From NCBI RefSeq assembly GCF_010550245.1, contig NZ_JAAGLU010000009.1:229262-293261 (forward strand): a stretch of DNA of 64,000 nucleotides. Reading direction: 5' to 3'. The DNA comes from Streptomyces sp. SID12501. GTDB lineage: Bacteria > Actinomycetota > Actinomycetes > Streptomycetales > Streptomycetaceae. Of the stretch, positions 40,008 through 49,695 are shown piece by piece. The stretch's first letter is position 1. Every line of letters begins with the position of its first letter. The position numbers and the translations under genes are program-made. Under the pieces are notes generated by a model. It made no database searches, had not been told where the DNA came from, and saw only the letters and a list, made by a program, of their open reading frames with translations.

Positions 40008-40745
40008 TCAGCGCTCAGCTTTGGTCTTGTAGCCCCTGCCCCACTGCAGTCCCCACCCGTACAACCGGTCGAGCTCCGCCTGGAACCCGTAGACGAACTT
40101 CACTTCCCGCCGGACGATCAACTCGTTCTTCACGTTCTCGATCAGCACCACCGCACATGACCGGGCCTGTGAGTGCCGCTCGTCGAGGCCTATCTCGATG
40201 CGCGGCCCGTTACTGGGGTAGAGCGTCACGATCGCGTGGGTCCGGTCGAACGCCGGCGTCTGGTCGTAGATGTACACGAACACCAGCAGCCGCTTGATCT
40301 CGTCCCGGTGATCGAGATTGACGTACGCCGTCTCCCCGGACGCCGACCCGAACCGGTCGTCACCGCTGAGCTTGACGTACGGCGGCGCGTTCGTGTCGCC
40401 GAGGAACCCGCCCAGCGGCTGTACGACGCCCTTCGTGCCGTCGGCCAGCTCGTACAGGATGCCCAGGTCGAGGTCGACGTTCACCATGCTCTGGGTGTGG
40501 CCCTTGACCTCCTCGGGCCGCAGGGCCTGGAAGGGGTGTCGCCACAGGCTCTGCCGCTTGGGGCCGCCGATGTCCGACGTGCGCATCCGCCAGGACAGAT
40601 TGATGCGCAGGTGGCCCGTCGCGGCGCCCTGCTTGGTCAGCGACACCCGCTGATGCCGCTTGGTCAGCTCGATGGAGTTGCTCGCCGCGCTGCCCGCGTC
40701 GAAGTCCGTCGTACGGCCGTGCCACAGGTCGTCCCAGAAACTCAT
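40008..40745 (-). CDS. TerA-like stress protein
   Basis: A 245-residue protein starting MSFWDDLWHG. It has a KLSGDDRFGSASGE region and INLSW plus IKRLLVFVYIYDQ segments matching the C-terminal TerA/TerD-like fold, in which DDR...GE residues bind calcium. A longer reading from 40805 adds only low-complexity residues. In tellurium systems TerA and TerD proteins assemble with TerC at membranes under stress. The gene lies between two Ter-related genes on the same strand. Confidence 0.7.
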   Translation of the reverse strand: MSFWDDLWHGRTTDFDAGSAASNSIELTKRHQRVSLTKQGAATGHLRINLSWRMRTSDIGGPKRQSLWRHPFQALRPEEVKGHTQSMVNVDLDLGILYELADGTKGVVQPLGGFLGDTNAPPYVKLSGDDRFGSASGETAYVNLDHRDEIKRLLVFVYIYDQTPAFDRTHAIVTLYPSNGPRIEIGLDERHSQARSCAVVLIENVKNELIVRREVKFVYGFQAELDRLYGWGLQWGRGYKTKAER

Positions 40746-40877
40746 CCCGCCCCCACCCGTCCAGCCCCCGCACATTCGTCCACGCCGTCGGCCCACCGCC
40801 CGCAAAGCCGCGGGGCGGCCGACGAGGACGATTCCTCGTAGCCGCCCCGCTCAGAGCGTTCCTCACACGGGAGGTTG

Positions 40878-42026
40878 TCACACCCCGGACGAGACCTCAG
40901 TCTTCTCGTCCGAGCCCACCGCTTTTCCCTCTGCCGCTGCCAGTTTGGTGTTGCGGCGCACGGAGGACCAGAAGGACCAGGCGATCAGGACGACACCCAC
41001 CAGGCCGGTGATGACCTCGTGGATCTGGTACTGGATGGTGATGAGCAGGATGCCGGCGAGGGCGCCGATCGCGTAGTGCGCGCCGTGCTCCAGGTAGACG
41101 TAGTCGTCGAGGGTGCCCTGGCGGACCAGGTAGACCGTGAGCGACCGGACGTACATGGCGCCGATACCGAGGCCCAGGGCCATCAGCACGATGTCGTTCG
41201 TGACGGCGAAGGCGCCGATCACGCCGTCGAAGGAGAAGGACGCGTCCAGCACTTCGAGGTAGAGGAACATGAAGAAGGCGGCCTGGCCTGCGAGAACGAT
41301 GGCCGGCCTCTTCTTGCCGGTGCGCTCGGCCTCTTCGTCGGCCTCGTGCTCGCGCTCCTCCTCTTCCTCGAGTTTGTCCTCGAAGTAGCCGGAGAGTCCG
41401 CCGACGATCATGTACGTGATCAGACCGGCGATGCCCGAGATGAGTACCGTCTGCGCCTTGTCGACGTGGGCGCCACCGTGCTGGTGGGCGTTGGTCGCGA
41501 AGGTCATCGCGGAGACCATGAGCACGATCAGGGCGATGCAGACCGACAGCATGTCGACCTTGCCGAGCTTGGCGAGCGGGCGTTCCAGCCAGCCGAGCCA
41601 CTTGATGTCACGGTCCTCGAAGATGAAGTCGAGGAAGATCATCAACAGGAACATGCCACCGAAGGCGGCGATCGCCGGGTGGGCGTCGGTGACCAGCTGC
41701 TGGTACTGGTCCTTGTTGTTGAGCGCGAGGTCGACGGCGTCGATCGGGCCGATCTTGGCGCTGATGGCCACGATCACGACGGGGAAGACGAGCCGCATAC
41801 CGAAGACGGCGATGAGGACACCGACGGTGAGGAAGATCTTCTGCCAGAAGGCACTCATCTTCTTCAGGATTCCGGCGTTGACCACCGCGTTGTCGAAGGA
41901 CAGCGAGATCTCGAGGATGGAGAGGATCGCCACGATCCCGAAGCCGGTCCACCCCCCGTAGAGGACGGCCGCGACCAGGCCGAGCGCGGTGACCGCGAAC
42001 GACCAGCCGAAGGTTTTCAGAATCAC
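40878..42026 (-). CDS. DUF475/TerC-like integral membrane protein
   Basis: A 382-residue protein with about nine transmembrane helices. ISLSFDNAVVNAGIL and LDASFSFDGVIGAFAV match the TerC-superfamily helices with conserved acidic and Asn residues thought to handle metal ions. An acidic cytoplasmic loop (FEDKLEEEEEREHEADEE) separates the halves. DUF475 proteins accompany TerD. It may export or sense Mn2+ or other ions; this is inference from the superfamily. ATG 42026. No Mn riboswitch is visible upstream. Confidence 0.85.
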   Translation of the reverse strand: MILKTFGWSFAVTALGLVAAVLYGGWTGFGIVAILSILEISLSFDNAVVNAGILKKMSAFWQKIFLTVGVLIAVFGMRLVFPVVIVAISAKIGPIDAVDLALNNKDQYQQLVTDAHPAIAAFGGMFLLMIFLDFIFEDRDIKWLGWLERPLAKLGKVDMLSVCIALIVLMVSAMTFATNAHQHGGAHVDKAQTVLISGIAGLITYMIVGGLSGYFEDKLEEEEEREHEADEEAERTGKKRPAIVLAGQAAFFMFLYLEVLDASFSFDGVIGAFAVTNDIVLMALGLGIGAMYVRSLTVYLVRQGTLDDYVYLEHGAHYAIGALAGILLITIQYQIHEVITGLVGVVLIAWSFWSSVRRNTKLAAAEGKAVGSDEKTEVSSGV

Positions 42027-42076
42027 TGGCTACCCAATCGTGTGTTTACGGGTCTCCCCCGCTGCCGTACCCGGCT

Positions 42077-42652
42077 TTACGAAACGTTGACTCCGAAGTC
42101 TAGAGCGATGCCCTTCAGACCCGACGCGTACCCCTGTCCAACTGCACGGAACTTCCACTCGCCCTGATACCGGTACAACTCCCCGAAGATCATGGCGGTC
42201 TCCGTCGACGCGTCCTCGCTCAGGTCGTAACGCGCCAGTTCCTGGCCGTCGGCCTGGTTGACGACCCGGATGAAGGCGTTGCCGACCTGGCCGAAGGTCT
42301 GGCCGCGGTTGTCCGCGTCGTGGATCGAGACCGGAAAGATGATTTTGTCGCAGGCGGCCGGCACCTTGGGGAGATCGACGATCAGCGACTCGTCGTCGCC
42401 CTCGCCCTCACCGGTGAGGTTGTCGCCGGTGTGCTCGACCGAGCCGTCGGGGCTGGTGAGCTGGTTGTAGAAGATGAACCACTCGTCGCCGAGCACCCGT
42501 CCACCGCCGCACAGCAGAGCGCTGGCGTCGAGGTCGAAGGGCGCGCCGGTGGTGGAACGCGCGTCCCAGCCGAGCCCGACCAACACCTGGGTGAGGTTCG
42601 GTGCGGCTTTGGAGAGGGAGACATTGCCCCCCTTGGCAAGCGTGACGCCCAT
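42077..42652 (-). CDS. terD: TerD-family calcium-binding stress protein
   Basis: A 191-residue TerD protein: [14 protein letters not shown] start, [45 protein letters not shown] (the acidic calcium loop), and [20 protein letters not shown]. Family members confer tellurite, phage and membrane-stress resistance by a mechanism still unclear. ATG 42652 is used. It is paired with the next terD gene (about 100 bases apart); the two are around 65% similar and likely arose by tandem duplication. Confidence 0.93.
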   Translation of the reverse strand: MGVTLAKGGNVSLSKAAPNLTQVLVGLGWDARSTTGAPFDLDASALLCGGGRVLGDEWFIFYNQLTSPDGSVEHTGDNLTGEGEGDDESLIVDLPKVPAACDKIIFPVSIHDADNRGQTFGQVGNAFIRVVNQADGQELARYDLSEDASTETAMIFGELYRYQGEWKFRAVGQGYASGLKGIALDFGVNVS

Positions 42653-42753
42653 AGTGCTGGTCCTCCCCGAGGTCATGCGAACAGATGTACCGAGCACGTC
42701 CGGCGCCGCACCGAGAGTGCGACGCCGGACGACGGAGCCGGAGGGAATCCGGC

Positions 42754-43329
42754 TCAGACGTTCACGCCGAAGTCCTGCGCGATGCCGCGCAGGCCGGACG
42801 CGTATCCCTGGCCGATGGCGCGGAACTTCCACTCCGTGCCGTGCCGGTACAGCTCGCCGAAGACCATGGCGGTCTCCGTCGAGGCGTCCTCGGAGAGGTC
42901 GTAGCGTGCAAGCTCCGCCTCGCCGGCCTGGTTCACCACGCGGATGTACGCGTTGCGCACCTGGCCGAAGGACTGCTGACGGGTCTCGGCGTCGTAGATC
43001 GAGACCGGGAACACGATCTTGTCGATGTCGGCCGGGACCGCCGCGAGGTTGACCTTGATCTGCTCGTCGTCCCCGTCGCCCTCACCGGTGGTGTTGTCAC
43101 CGGTGTGCTCGACGGAGCCGTCCGGGCTCTTGAGGTTGTTGAAGAACACGAAGTTGGCGTCGGAACTGACCTTGCCGTCCGTGTTCGTCAGGATCGCGCT
43201 GGCGTCGAGGTCGAAGTCGGTGCCGGTGGTGGAACGCGCGTCCCACCCCAGACCCACGATGACCGCGGTGAGACCCGGGGCCTCCTTGGTCAGCGATACG
43301 TTGCCGCCCTTGCTGAGGCTGACTCCCAC
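42754..43329 (-). CDS. terD: TerD-family calcium-binding stress protein
   Basis: A 191-residue TerD protein that parallels its neighbour: [66 protein letters not shown] and [20 protein letters not shown]. All acidic calcium-loop residues are present. GTG 43329 follows GGAGG four bases upstream. It is the first gene of the DUF475-TerD-TerD group on this strand, so it probably heads the operon. Confidence 0.93.
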   Translation of the reverse strand: MGVSLSKGGNVSLTKEAPGLTAVIVGLGWDARSTTGTDFDLDASAILTNTDGKVSSDANFVFFNNLKSPDGSVEHTGDNTTGEGDGDDEQIKVNLAAVPADIDKIVFPVSIYDAETRQQSFGQVRNAYIRVVNQAGEAELARYDLSEDASTETAMVFGELYRHGTEWKFRAIGQGYASGLRGIAQDFGVNV

Positions 43330-43451
43330 GAGTCCTCCATTGGTGTCTCGTCTGCGTCCAGGGGCGGTGTGCCCCGTCGTGCGCCGGTATCGGATCAACG
43401 TGTCGATCCTAGTAACGGGTTCCCGCCCCACGCAGGGCCGGAACCGAAGAG

Positions 43452-43910
43452 TTACAGGGTGTCGAGGGCCTTCACGTACTCGTTCAGGTCACGCGCGTCC
43501 GGCAGGCCGTTGACGACGGTCCACCGCACGACACCCTCCTTGTCGACGATGAAGGTCCCGCGCACCGCACAACCCTTGCCCTCGTCGAAGACGCCGTACG
43601 CGCGCGAAGTGTTGCCGTGCGGCCAGAAGTCGGAGAGCAGGGGGTACTCGAAGCCCTCCTGCTCGCCGAAGACGCGCAGGGTGTGGATGGAGTCGTTGGA
43701 GACGGCGAGAACCTGGGTGTCCCGGTCGGAGAACCTCGGCAGGTTGTCCCGCAGGTCGCAGAGTTCACCCGTGCACACACCGGTGAAGGCGAAGGGATAG
43801 AAGAGCAGCACCACGTTCTTGGCGCCCCGGAAGGCCGAGAGCCGCACGGTGGCGCCGTGGTTGTCCTTGAGCTCGAAGTCCGGGGCCTTGTCGCCGACCT
43901 CGATCGCCAT
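43452..43910 (-). CDS. Peroxiredoxin (BCP/AhpE type)
   Basis: A 152-residue thiol peroxidase. The peroxidatic Cys46 is in [12 protein letters not shown], with Cys51 five residues later, as in two-cysteine BCP; mycobacterial AhpE has only the first. It reduces hydrogen peroxide and organic peroxides. The ATG lies at 43910. Position near DUF3052 and aceE equals the mycobacterial gene order with ahpE, supporting an AhpE orthologue with an extra cysteine. Confidence 0.85.
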   Translation of the reverse strand: MAIEVGDKAPDFELKDNHGATVRLSAFRGAKNVVLLFYPFAFTGVCTGELCDLRDNLPRFSDRDTQVLAVSNDSIHTLRVFGEQEGFEYPLLSDFWPHGNTSRAYGVFDEGKGCAVRGTFIVDKEGVVRWTVVNGLPDARDLNEYVKALDTL

Positions 43911-44033
43911 GATCCTGCATCCCTTCGGTGGGCTGTTCGGGTGAGAACACCCTAGTGAGCACCGACCGCGGGGGCGGTGACAGGCCGCGGTACTTCCGAG
44001 GACGAGGCACTTTCAGGGCCGAAGCGGGGGTCC

Positions 44034-44049
44034 GGGGGCGGCAGCCCCC
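44034..44049 (-). terminator. GC hairpin downstream of the DUF3052 gene
   Basis: GGGGGC and GCCCCC with a four-base loop GGCA, 33 bases past the DUF3052 stop on the minus strand. Confidence 0.5.
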
Positions 44050-44081
44050 AGCAGACGGCCCGCTTCGGCCACGGTCACTGT

Positions 44082-44519
44082 CTACTTCTTCGACTTGGCT
44101 GTCTTGGGCGTCGCCAGACGACTCCCACTCCAGTCCTTGCCCACGCTGACGCTCTTCGTCGCCGACAGACCCGCCGTCGTCGCGGCTTCAGAGATGTCGC
44201 TCGGCTCCACGTAGCCGTCACGGCCCGTCTTGGGCGTGAGGAGCAGGATCGCGCCGCCTTCTTCGATGTACGCGGTGGCATCCACCAGCGAATCGGTCAG
44301 GTCGCCGTCGTCGTCGCGGAACCAGAGCACCACGGCATCTGCGACGTCGTCGTACTCCTCGTCAACGAGATCGCTGCCGATGACTTCCTCAATGGCCTCG
44401 CGGAGCTCCTGGTCGACGTCGTCGTCGTAGCCGATCTCCTGGACCACCTGCTCGGGCTGGAACCCCAGCCTTGCGGCAGGGTTAGTCCGCTCCTCCGCGT
44501 GGTCCGCGGTCGCGCTCAC
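44082..44519 (-). CDS. DUF3052 family protein
   Basis: A 145-residue acidic protein: ARLGFQPEQVVQEIGYDDDVDQ, a central DDVADAVVLWFRDDDGDL, and SEAATTAGLSATKSVSVGKDW. These match DUF3052, a conserved actinobacterial family with no known function. The mycobacterial counterpart is also a neighbour of aceE. GTG 44519 is clear: AGGAGG lies six bases before it. It is divergent from aceE across a 467-base regulatory region. Confidence 0.85.
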   Translation of the reverse strand: MSATADHAEERTNPAARLGFQPEQVVQEIGYDDDVDQELREAIEEVIGSDLVDEEYDDVADAVVLWFRDDDGDLTDSLVDATAYIEEGGAILLLTPKTGRDGYVEPSDISEAATTAGLSATKSVSVGKDWSGSRLATPKTAKSKK

Positions 44520-44986
44520 GGGTTGCCTCCTGATCATGTTTCGAGAATTGTCCAGCAACGCGCGTGCGCGAAGCATTGGCCGTAGTCCACACGGGCGGGG
44601 CGGATCGCGCAAGTACCCGGCCGTCGAGACCGCCGAAACGGTGACGATCCTGGCGGTGTCGCCGCAACTTCAGACAGCGACTTCCGGGAACCAGTGACGC
44701 ACACCACACCATTCTGCCCGCTTTGCGGTTTTGCTGCTCCCGAGTGGCTCCCGAACCTCTCACACATGCGTACGAGATCCGAATCGCTTTACGGAACACG
44801 TCACGGACTGGGCGTATCGTTGCGATTTGGCTGCGGACACCCCGCCCGGCGATCTTCACCGGGACTACTTCTGAGTAGAGGTGACGTACCCGGTCTCGGG
44901 GTACACGATGGGGCCAGTGCATTCGCAGCCCCAGGGCACGTTCATGGCGTGCCCCGGATCAAGCCCTCCGAGAGCGAAGGAACAGC
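44520..44986. other. 467-base divergent promoter region of DUF3052 and aceE
   Basis: No gene is seen. A small open frame at 44694 lacks domains and runs into aceE out of frame. An inverted repeat GTACCC/GGGTAC lies at 44886-44904 about 85 bases before aceE and may be regulatory. The aceE ribosome-binding site GAAGGAACAG occurs just before its GTG. Confidence 0.5.
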
Positions 44987-47719
44987 GTGGCTTCCGGATC
45001 AGATCGCAACCCGATCATCATTGGCGGCCTTCCGAGTCAGGTTCCTGACTTCGATCCCGAAGAAACCCAGGAATGGCTCGACTCGCTCGATGCCGCCGTT
45101 GACGAGCGCGGCCGGGAGCGGGCCCGCTATCTGATGCTGCGGCTGATCGAGCGAGCCCGCGAGAAGCGCGTCGCCGTGCCCGAGATGCGGAGCACGGACT
45201 ACGTCAACACGATCGCGACGAAGGACGAGCCCTTCTTCCCCGGCAACGAGGAGATCGAGCGCCGCATCCTCAACGCGACCCGCTGGAACGCGGCCGTGAT
45301 GGTCTCGCGCGCCCAGCGGCCCGGGATCGGCGTCGGCGGCCACATCGCGACCTTCGCCTCCTCCGCCTCCCTCTACGACGTGGGCTTCAACCACTTCTTC
45401 CGGGGCAAGGACGAGGGCGACGGCGGCGACCAGATCTTCTTCCAGGGCCATGCCTCCCCCGGTATCTACGCCCGCGCGTTCCTTCTCGACCGGCTCAGCG
45501 AGCAGCAGCTCGACGCGTTCCGCCAGGAGAAGTCGAAGGCGCCGTACGGGCTGTCCTCGTACCCGCACCCGCGGCTGATGCCGGACTTCTGGGAGTTCCC
45601 GACCGTCTCGATGGGCCTCGGCCCGCTCGGCGCGATCTTCCAGGCGCGGATGAACCGCTACATGGAGGCGCGCGGGATCGCCGACACCTCCAAGTCGCAC
45701 GTGTGGGCGTTCCTCGGTGACGGCGAGATGGACGAGCCGGAGTCGCTCGGCCAGCTGTCGATCGCCGCGCGCGAGGGCCTCGACAACCTGACCTTCGTCG
45801 TCAACTGCAACCTCCAGCGGCTCGACGGCCCGGTGCGCGGCAACGGCAAGATCATCCAGGAGCTGGAGTCCCAGTTCCGGGGCGCCGGCTGGAACGTCGT
45901 CAAGCTGGTGTGGGACCGGAGCTGGGACCCGCTGCTCGCGCAGGACCGGGACGGCGTGCTCGTCAACAAGATGAACACGACCCCCGACGGTCAGTTCCAG
46001 ACGTACGCCACCGAGACCGGCGAGTACATCCGCGACCACTTCTTCGGGGACGACACCCGGCTGCGCGCGATGGTCGAGAACATGACCGACGACCAGGTCC
46101 TGCACCTGGGCCGTGGTGGCCACGACCACAAGAAGATCTTCGCGGCGTTCGCGGCGGCCAAGGCGCACAAGGGCCAGCCGACCGTCATCCTCGCCAAGAC
46201 GGTCAAGGGCTGGACACTCGGACCCAACTTCGAGGGCCGCAACGCCACGCACCAGATGAAGAAGCTGACGGCTACCGACCTCAAGGGCTTCCGCGACCGG
46301 CTCCATCTGCCGATCTCCGACAAGGAGCTGGAGGGCGGCGCGCCACCGTACTTCCACCCGGGCCGGGACTCGGAGGAGATCCAGTACATGCACGACCGCC
46401 GCAACTCGCTCGGCGGTTACGTCCCGACCCGCGTCGTCCGCGCCAAGCCGCTGACCCTGCCGCCGGAGAAGACGTACGCGAGTGTGAAGAAGGGTTCGGG
46501 TCAGCAGTCGATCGCCACGACCATGGCGTTCGTGCGGCTGCTCAAGGACCTTATGCGGGACAAGGAGATCGGCAGGCGTTTCGTGCTGATCGCGCCGGAC
46601 GAGTACCGCACGTTCGGCATGGACTCGTTCTTCCCGAGCGCGAAGATCTACAACCCGCTCGGCCAGCAGTACGAGTCGGTCGACCGGGAGCTGCTGCTCG
46701 CGTACAAGGAGTCGCCGACCGGCCAGATGCTGCACGACGGCATCTCCGAGGCGGGCTGCACCGCCTCGCTGATCGCGGCGGGTTCGGCGTACGCCACGCA
46801 CGGCGAACCGTTGATCCCCGTCTACGTCTTCTACTCGATGTTCGGTTTCCAGCGCACCGGCGACCAGTTCTGGCAGATGGCCGACCAGTTGGCGCGCGGT
46901 TTCGTGCTGGGTGCGACCGCCGGCCGTACGACTCTGACCGGTGAGGGTCTGCAGCACGCCGACGGCCACTCGCAGCTGCTCGCCTCGACGAACCCGGGCT
47001 GTGTGGCGTACGACCCGGCGTACTCGTACGAGATCGCGTACATCGTGCAGGACGGTCTGCGCCGGATGTACGGGCCCGACAGTGAGGACGTCTTCTACTA
47101 CCTCACCGTCTACAACGAGCCGATCCAGCACCCGGCCGAGCCCGAGAACGTCGACGTCGACGGCATCCTCAAGGGCATCCACCGGGTGGGCGAGGCGACT
47201 TCGGGCACCATCCCGGCCCAGGTCATCGCGTCCGGTGTCGCGGTGCCGTGGGCGCTGGAGGCTCAGCGGATCCTCGCCGAGGACTGGAACGTACGGGCGG
47301 ACGTCTGGTCGGCGACCTCCTGGAACGAGCTGCGGCGCGAGGCGGTCGCGGTGGAGCAGCACAACCTGCTGCACCCGGAGGAGGAGCAGCGCGTCCCGTA
47401 CGTGACGCGGAAGCTCGGCTCGGCCGAGGGACCGTTCGTGGCCGTGTCCGACTGGATGCGTTCGGTTCCGGACCAGATCTCGCGGTGGGTCCCGGGGACG
47501 TACCAGTCACTGGGCGCGGACGGCTTCGGCTTCGCGGACACGCGGGGCGCGGCGCGGCGGTTCTTCCACATCGACCCGCAGTCGATCGCGGTGGCGGTGC
47601 TGACCGAGCTGGCCAAGGAGGGCAAGGTGGACCGCTCGCTGCTGAAGCAGGCGATCGACCGGTACCAGCTGCTCGACGTGGCGTCGGCGGACCCGGGCGC
47701 GGCGGGCGGAGACGCGTAG
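44987..47719 (+). CDS. aceE: Pyruvate dehydrogenase E1 component, homodimeric type
   Basis: A 910-residue ThDP enzyme that decarboxylates pyruvate and passes the acetyl group to E2 lipoyl domains, supplying acetyl-CoA. Landmarks include [20 protein letters not shown], the ThDP/Mg motif [16 protein letters not shown] with [11 protein letters not shown], and [18 protein letters not shown] in the pyrimidine domain. Length and sequence fit the actinobacterial homodimeric E1 (AceE). The GTG start follows GAAGGAACAGC. Supply of acetyl-CoA suits the nearby fatty-acid operon at 56-60.7 kb. Confidence 0.97.
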   Translation: MASGSDRNPIIIGGLPSQVPDFDPEETQEWLDSLDAAVDERGRERARYLMLRLIERAREKRVAVPEMRSTDYVNTIATKDEPFFPGNEEIERRILNATRWNAAVMVSRAQRPGIGVGGHIATFASSASLYDVGFNHFFRGKDEGDGGDQIFFQGHASPGIYARAFLLDRLSEQQLDAFRQEKSKAPYGLSSYPHPRLMPDFWEFPTVSMGLGPLGAIFQARMNRYMEARGIADTSKSHVWAFLGDGEMDEPESLGQLSIAAREGLDNLTFVVNCNLQRLDGPVRGNGKIIQELESQFRGAGWNVVKLVWDRSWDPLLAQDRDGVLVNKMNTTPDGQFQTYATETGEYIRDHFFGDDTRLRAMVENMTDDQVLHLGRGGHDHKKIFAAFAAAKAHKGQPTVILAKTVKGWTLGPNFEGRNATHQMKKLTATDLKGFRDRLHLPISDKELEGGAPPYFHPGRDSEEIQYMHDRRNSLGGYVPTRVVRAKPLTLPPEKTYASVKKGSGQQSIATTMAFVRLLKDLMRDKEIGRRFVLIAPDEYRTFGMDSFFPSAKIYNPLGQQYESVDRELLLAYKESPTGQMLHDGISEAGCTASLIAAGSAYATHGEPLIPVYVFYSMFGFQRTGDQFWQMADQLARGFVLGATAGRTTLTGEGLQHADGHSQLLASTNPGCVAYDPAYSYEIAYIVQDGLRRMYGPDSEDVFYYLTVYNEPIQHPAEPENVDVDGILKGIHRVGEATSGTIPAQVIASGVAVPWALEAQRILAEDWNVRADVWSATSWNELRREAVAVEQHNLLHPEEEQRVPYVTRKLGSAEGPFVAVSDWMRSVPDQISRWVPGTYQSLGADGFGFADTRGAARRFFHIDPQSIAVAVLTELAKEGKVDRSLLKQAIDRYQLLDVASADPGAAGGDA

Positions 47720-47751
47720 CGCTCCGCGCAGCGCTTGGTCGTTCGTCCGCG

Positions 47752-47842
47752 GGTCCGTTGTGGCTGGTCGCGCAGTTCCCCGCGCCCCTGTAGGGGCGCC
47801 CCTGTAGGAGCGCCCCTCTGGGGCGTCCTACAGGGGCGCCCC
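47752..47842 (-). repeat. Dispersed intergenic element (copy 3, inverted) with long hairpin
   Basis: TTGTGGCTGGTCGCGCAG and TTCCCCGCGCCCCTGTAGG match the element of 39901 in reverse. From 47793 to 47842 an inverted repeat of about 22 pairs with one bulge forms a long stem between aceE and the channel gene, a likely terminator. The hairpin ends 34 bases before the channel ATG. Confidence 0.65.
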
Positions 47843-47875
47843 ACATGGCGCTTGCGGGCCCTTACGATGCGGAGC

Positions 47876-48631
47876 ATGAAGGAACCGTCGGCACAGGCCC
47901 GTTGGGAGCGGCATACGCAGCGGCCCCTGATGGGGCTCGCTGTCGTGTTCACCGTCGCCTACGCGGTGCCGATCATCGACAGCCCCGCCAGCCGCTCCGT
48001 CTCGGTCGCGTGCACGGTCGCGGAGTGGACGGTGTGGGGCGCGTTCGCGGTCGACTATCTCGTCCGGATCGCTCTCGCCGACCGGCGCCGGGAGTACGTA
48101 CGACGGCACTGGCTGGACCTGTTCGCCGTGCTGCTGCCGCTGCTCCAACCGCTGCGGCTGCTGCGGGTCGTCTCCACGCTGATGCTGGTGGGCCGACGGG
48201 CCCAGATGGCGTCCCAGGTCCGGCTGACGACGTACGTCGGCGGGGCCGTGGTGGGGCTGCTGATGTTCGGTTCGCTGGCCGTGCTGTCGGTGGAACGCGC
48301 GTCACCGGAAGGGAACATCCGAACGCTGGATGACGCGCTGTGGTGGTCGTTCACGACGATGACGACAGTGGGGTACGGGGACCACGCGCCGACGACCGGA
48401 GTGGGCCGGATGCTCGCGGTCGGGCTGATGCTGTCCGGGATCGCGCTGCTCGGTCTCGTCACCGCGAACATCGCCGCCTGGTTCATCTCCCGGTTCGAGA
48501 TGGACGACGTGGAGGAGAGGCGCCAGACGGCGGCGATCGCGGCACTGACGGACGAGGTGAGGGCGCTGCGGGCCGAGGTGGCCGCACTGGCCGTCACGAG
48601 GGAGCGGGTGAGCGAGGAGCAGCCCCGTTAG
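47876..48631 (+). CDS. Voltage-gated-type potassium ion channel
   Basis: A 251-residue protein with six predicted helices. The pore has WWSFTTMTTVGYGDHAP, the K+ selectivity filter TVGYGD. An S4-like segment RRHWLDLFAVLLPLLQPLRLLRVV has periodic Arg. A coiled-coil C-terminus (TDEVRALRAEVAALAVTRER) may aid tetramer formation. No RCK or cyclic-nucleotide domain is seen. The ATG at 47876 has a poor ribosome-binding site; ATG 47867 is an alternative three codons upstream. Confidence 0.88.
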   Translation: MKEPSAQARWERHTQRPLMGLAVVFTVAYAVPIIDSPASRSVSVACTVAEWTVWGAFAVDYLVRIALADRRREYVRRHWLDLFAVLLPLLQPLRLLRVVSTLMLVGRRAQMASQVRLTTYVGGAVVGLLMFGSLAVLSVERASPEGNIRTLDDALWWSFTTMTTVGYGDHAPTTGVGRMLAVGLMLSGIALLGLVTANIAAWFISRFEMDDVEERRQTAAIAALTDEVRALRAEVAALAVTRERVSEEQPR

Positions 48632-48671
48632 TCAGGGGTCCCGCGTCAGAGGTCCCTCATCACGCCGGCGG

Positions 48672-48983
48672 TCAGAAGAGGCCGGTCGTCGGGCCTGTGG
48701 CGCTCGCCAGCCAGATGATGGCCAGGAGGGTGTCGATCGCACCCAGGACCACGGCCACCAGGGGCGGTATCGGGTGCGGGCCCTTCCAGGTCCGGCCCAT
48801 CGCCAGCCAGCCGCAGATGACGGCCACCGGGCCCAGGACGATGCCGAGGACGAAGAAGCCCACGACGGCGCAGATGAGTCCGATGATTCCCAGCGTCGTG
48901 CTGTCCGGGGTGGTCCGCTGCCAACTCCTGCCGCGTGCGCCGGAGTTCCTGCTGGTGGAGTTCTGCCGTCCGAAGGCCGCCAT
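48672..48983 (-). CDS. Small DUF4190-like membrane protein
   Basis: A 103-residue protein with two transmembrane helices (LGIIGLICAVVGFFVLGIVL and PLVAVVLGAIDTLLAIIWLA) linked by GRTWKGPHPIPP. This is the DUF4190 pattern. N-terminal residues are polar and Ser/Arg-rich. Function unknown. It is convergent with the channel gene. The upstream GGGAG is slightly distant from ATG 48983. Confidence 0.65.
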   Translation of the reverse strand: MAAFGRQNSTSRNSGARGRSWQRTTPDSTTLGIIGLICAVVGFFVLGIVLGPVAVICGWLAMGRTWKGPHPIPPLVAVVLGAIDTLLAIIWLASATGPTTGLF

Positions 48984-49130
48984 GTCTCATCAACTCCCTG
49001 GAACTTCTCGGTGGTTCGGGGTCGATGAGGCGAGTACCCCCGCAGCGGGGTTCTAGCCGTCCCGCTCTTCGGCGGGCCCGCCGGCGCGCTGTCCCCCTCC
49101 GGCAGCGCGCCGCGGCCCGGCCGTCCTCCC

Positions 49131-49183
49131 ACGTCGTACGAACCACGTCGTACGAACCATGTCGTGCAGACCATGTCGTGCGG
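49131..49183 (+). repeat. Four tandem 14-base repeats
   Basis: ACGTCGTACGAACC occurs twice in tandem (49131-49158). Two diverged copies follow, ATGTCGTGCAGACC and ATGTCGTGCGG. They lie in the noncoding region between the divergent DUF4190 and DUF1023 genes, about 150 bases upstream of the former. They resemble operator iterons rather than coding sequence. Confidence 0.6.
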
Positions 49184-49353
49184 AGGACTTGACTAACTGT
49201 GACCTGTCCCGTGGGCCGAAGGGGAGGAATCTTTAGCGGAGTCACCCTGATGAGGGAACTCTCGCCCTCGGACCGTAGATATATGCGCGATATATGCGCC
49301 TCAGATGTGCGCCGCCACCGGACGGGCCGGGCTCATGCCCGAGTGAACGTGTC

Positions 49354-49583
49354 GTGGGCGACCCCGCGAAGTCGTTGTCGACTTTGGAGGCCGTGCCCGC
49401 CAAGGACTCGCAGCGCGCGCTCTTCGAGGCCGTGGAGTCCGTCGTACCGGCGGAGTTGCAGATGCGTATGCACTACCCGGCCGAGCAGACGAGAGCGTGG
49501 CGGCGATGCGCGAGCCGACCGGCGCTCACCTCGACGCGACGGGTCCGGCGCCGGCCGGGAACTGGCGTACGGAACGGCCGTGA
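49354..49583 (+). pseudogene. Possible frameshifted remnant of a small gene
   Basis: From GTG 49354 the frame reads MGDPAKSLSTLEAVPAKDSQ and VESVVPAELQMRMHYPAEQ, with codon use like a real gene. Then a shift near 49486 would be needed to continue with DESVAAMREPTGAHLDATG to a TGA at 49583. No complete open frame covers both halves. It may be a decayed small gene, or a chance GC-rich frame. The 48984-49695 stretch contains nothing else coding that I can support. Confidence 0.3.
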
Positions 49584-49695
49584 CGCCCCGTACCGGCGTG
49601 CGCACGGAGCGACTTACCCAGCGCCGGTTATCGAAACGTGATCCCCGTCACTCGGTTAACGCGAGACCCTCTCGTTCTCCTAGTGTGTCCTTTCA

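Noticed and set aside
42027..42076. Manganese riboswitch before the DUF475/TerC-like gene
   Set aside because: The gap is only 50 bases to the preceding terD gene and lacks GGGGAGUAGC.
44694..45134. Open frame upstream of and overlapping aceE
   Set aside because: It overlaps the aceE start out of frame, and its translation has no family resemblance apart from a chance Cys pair.
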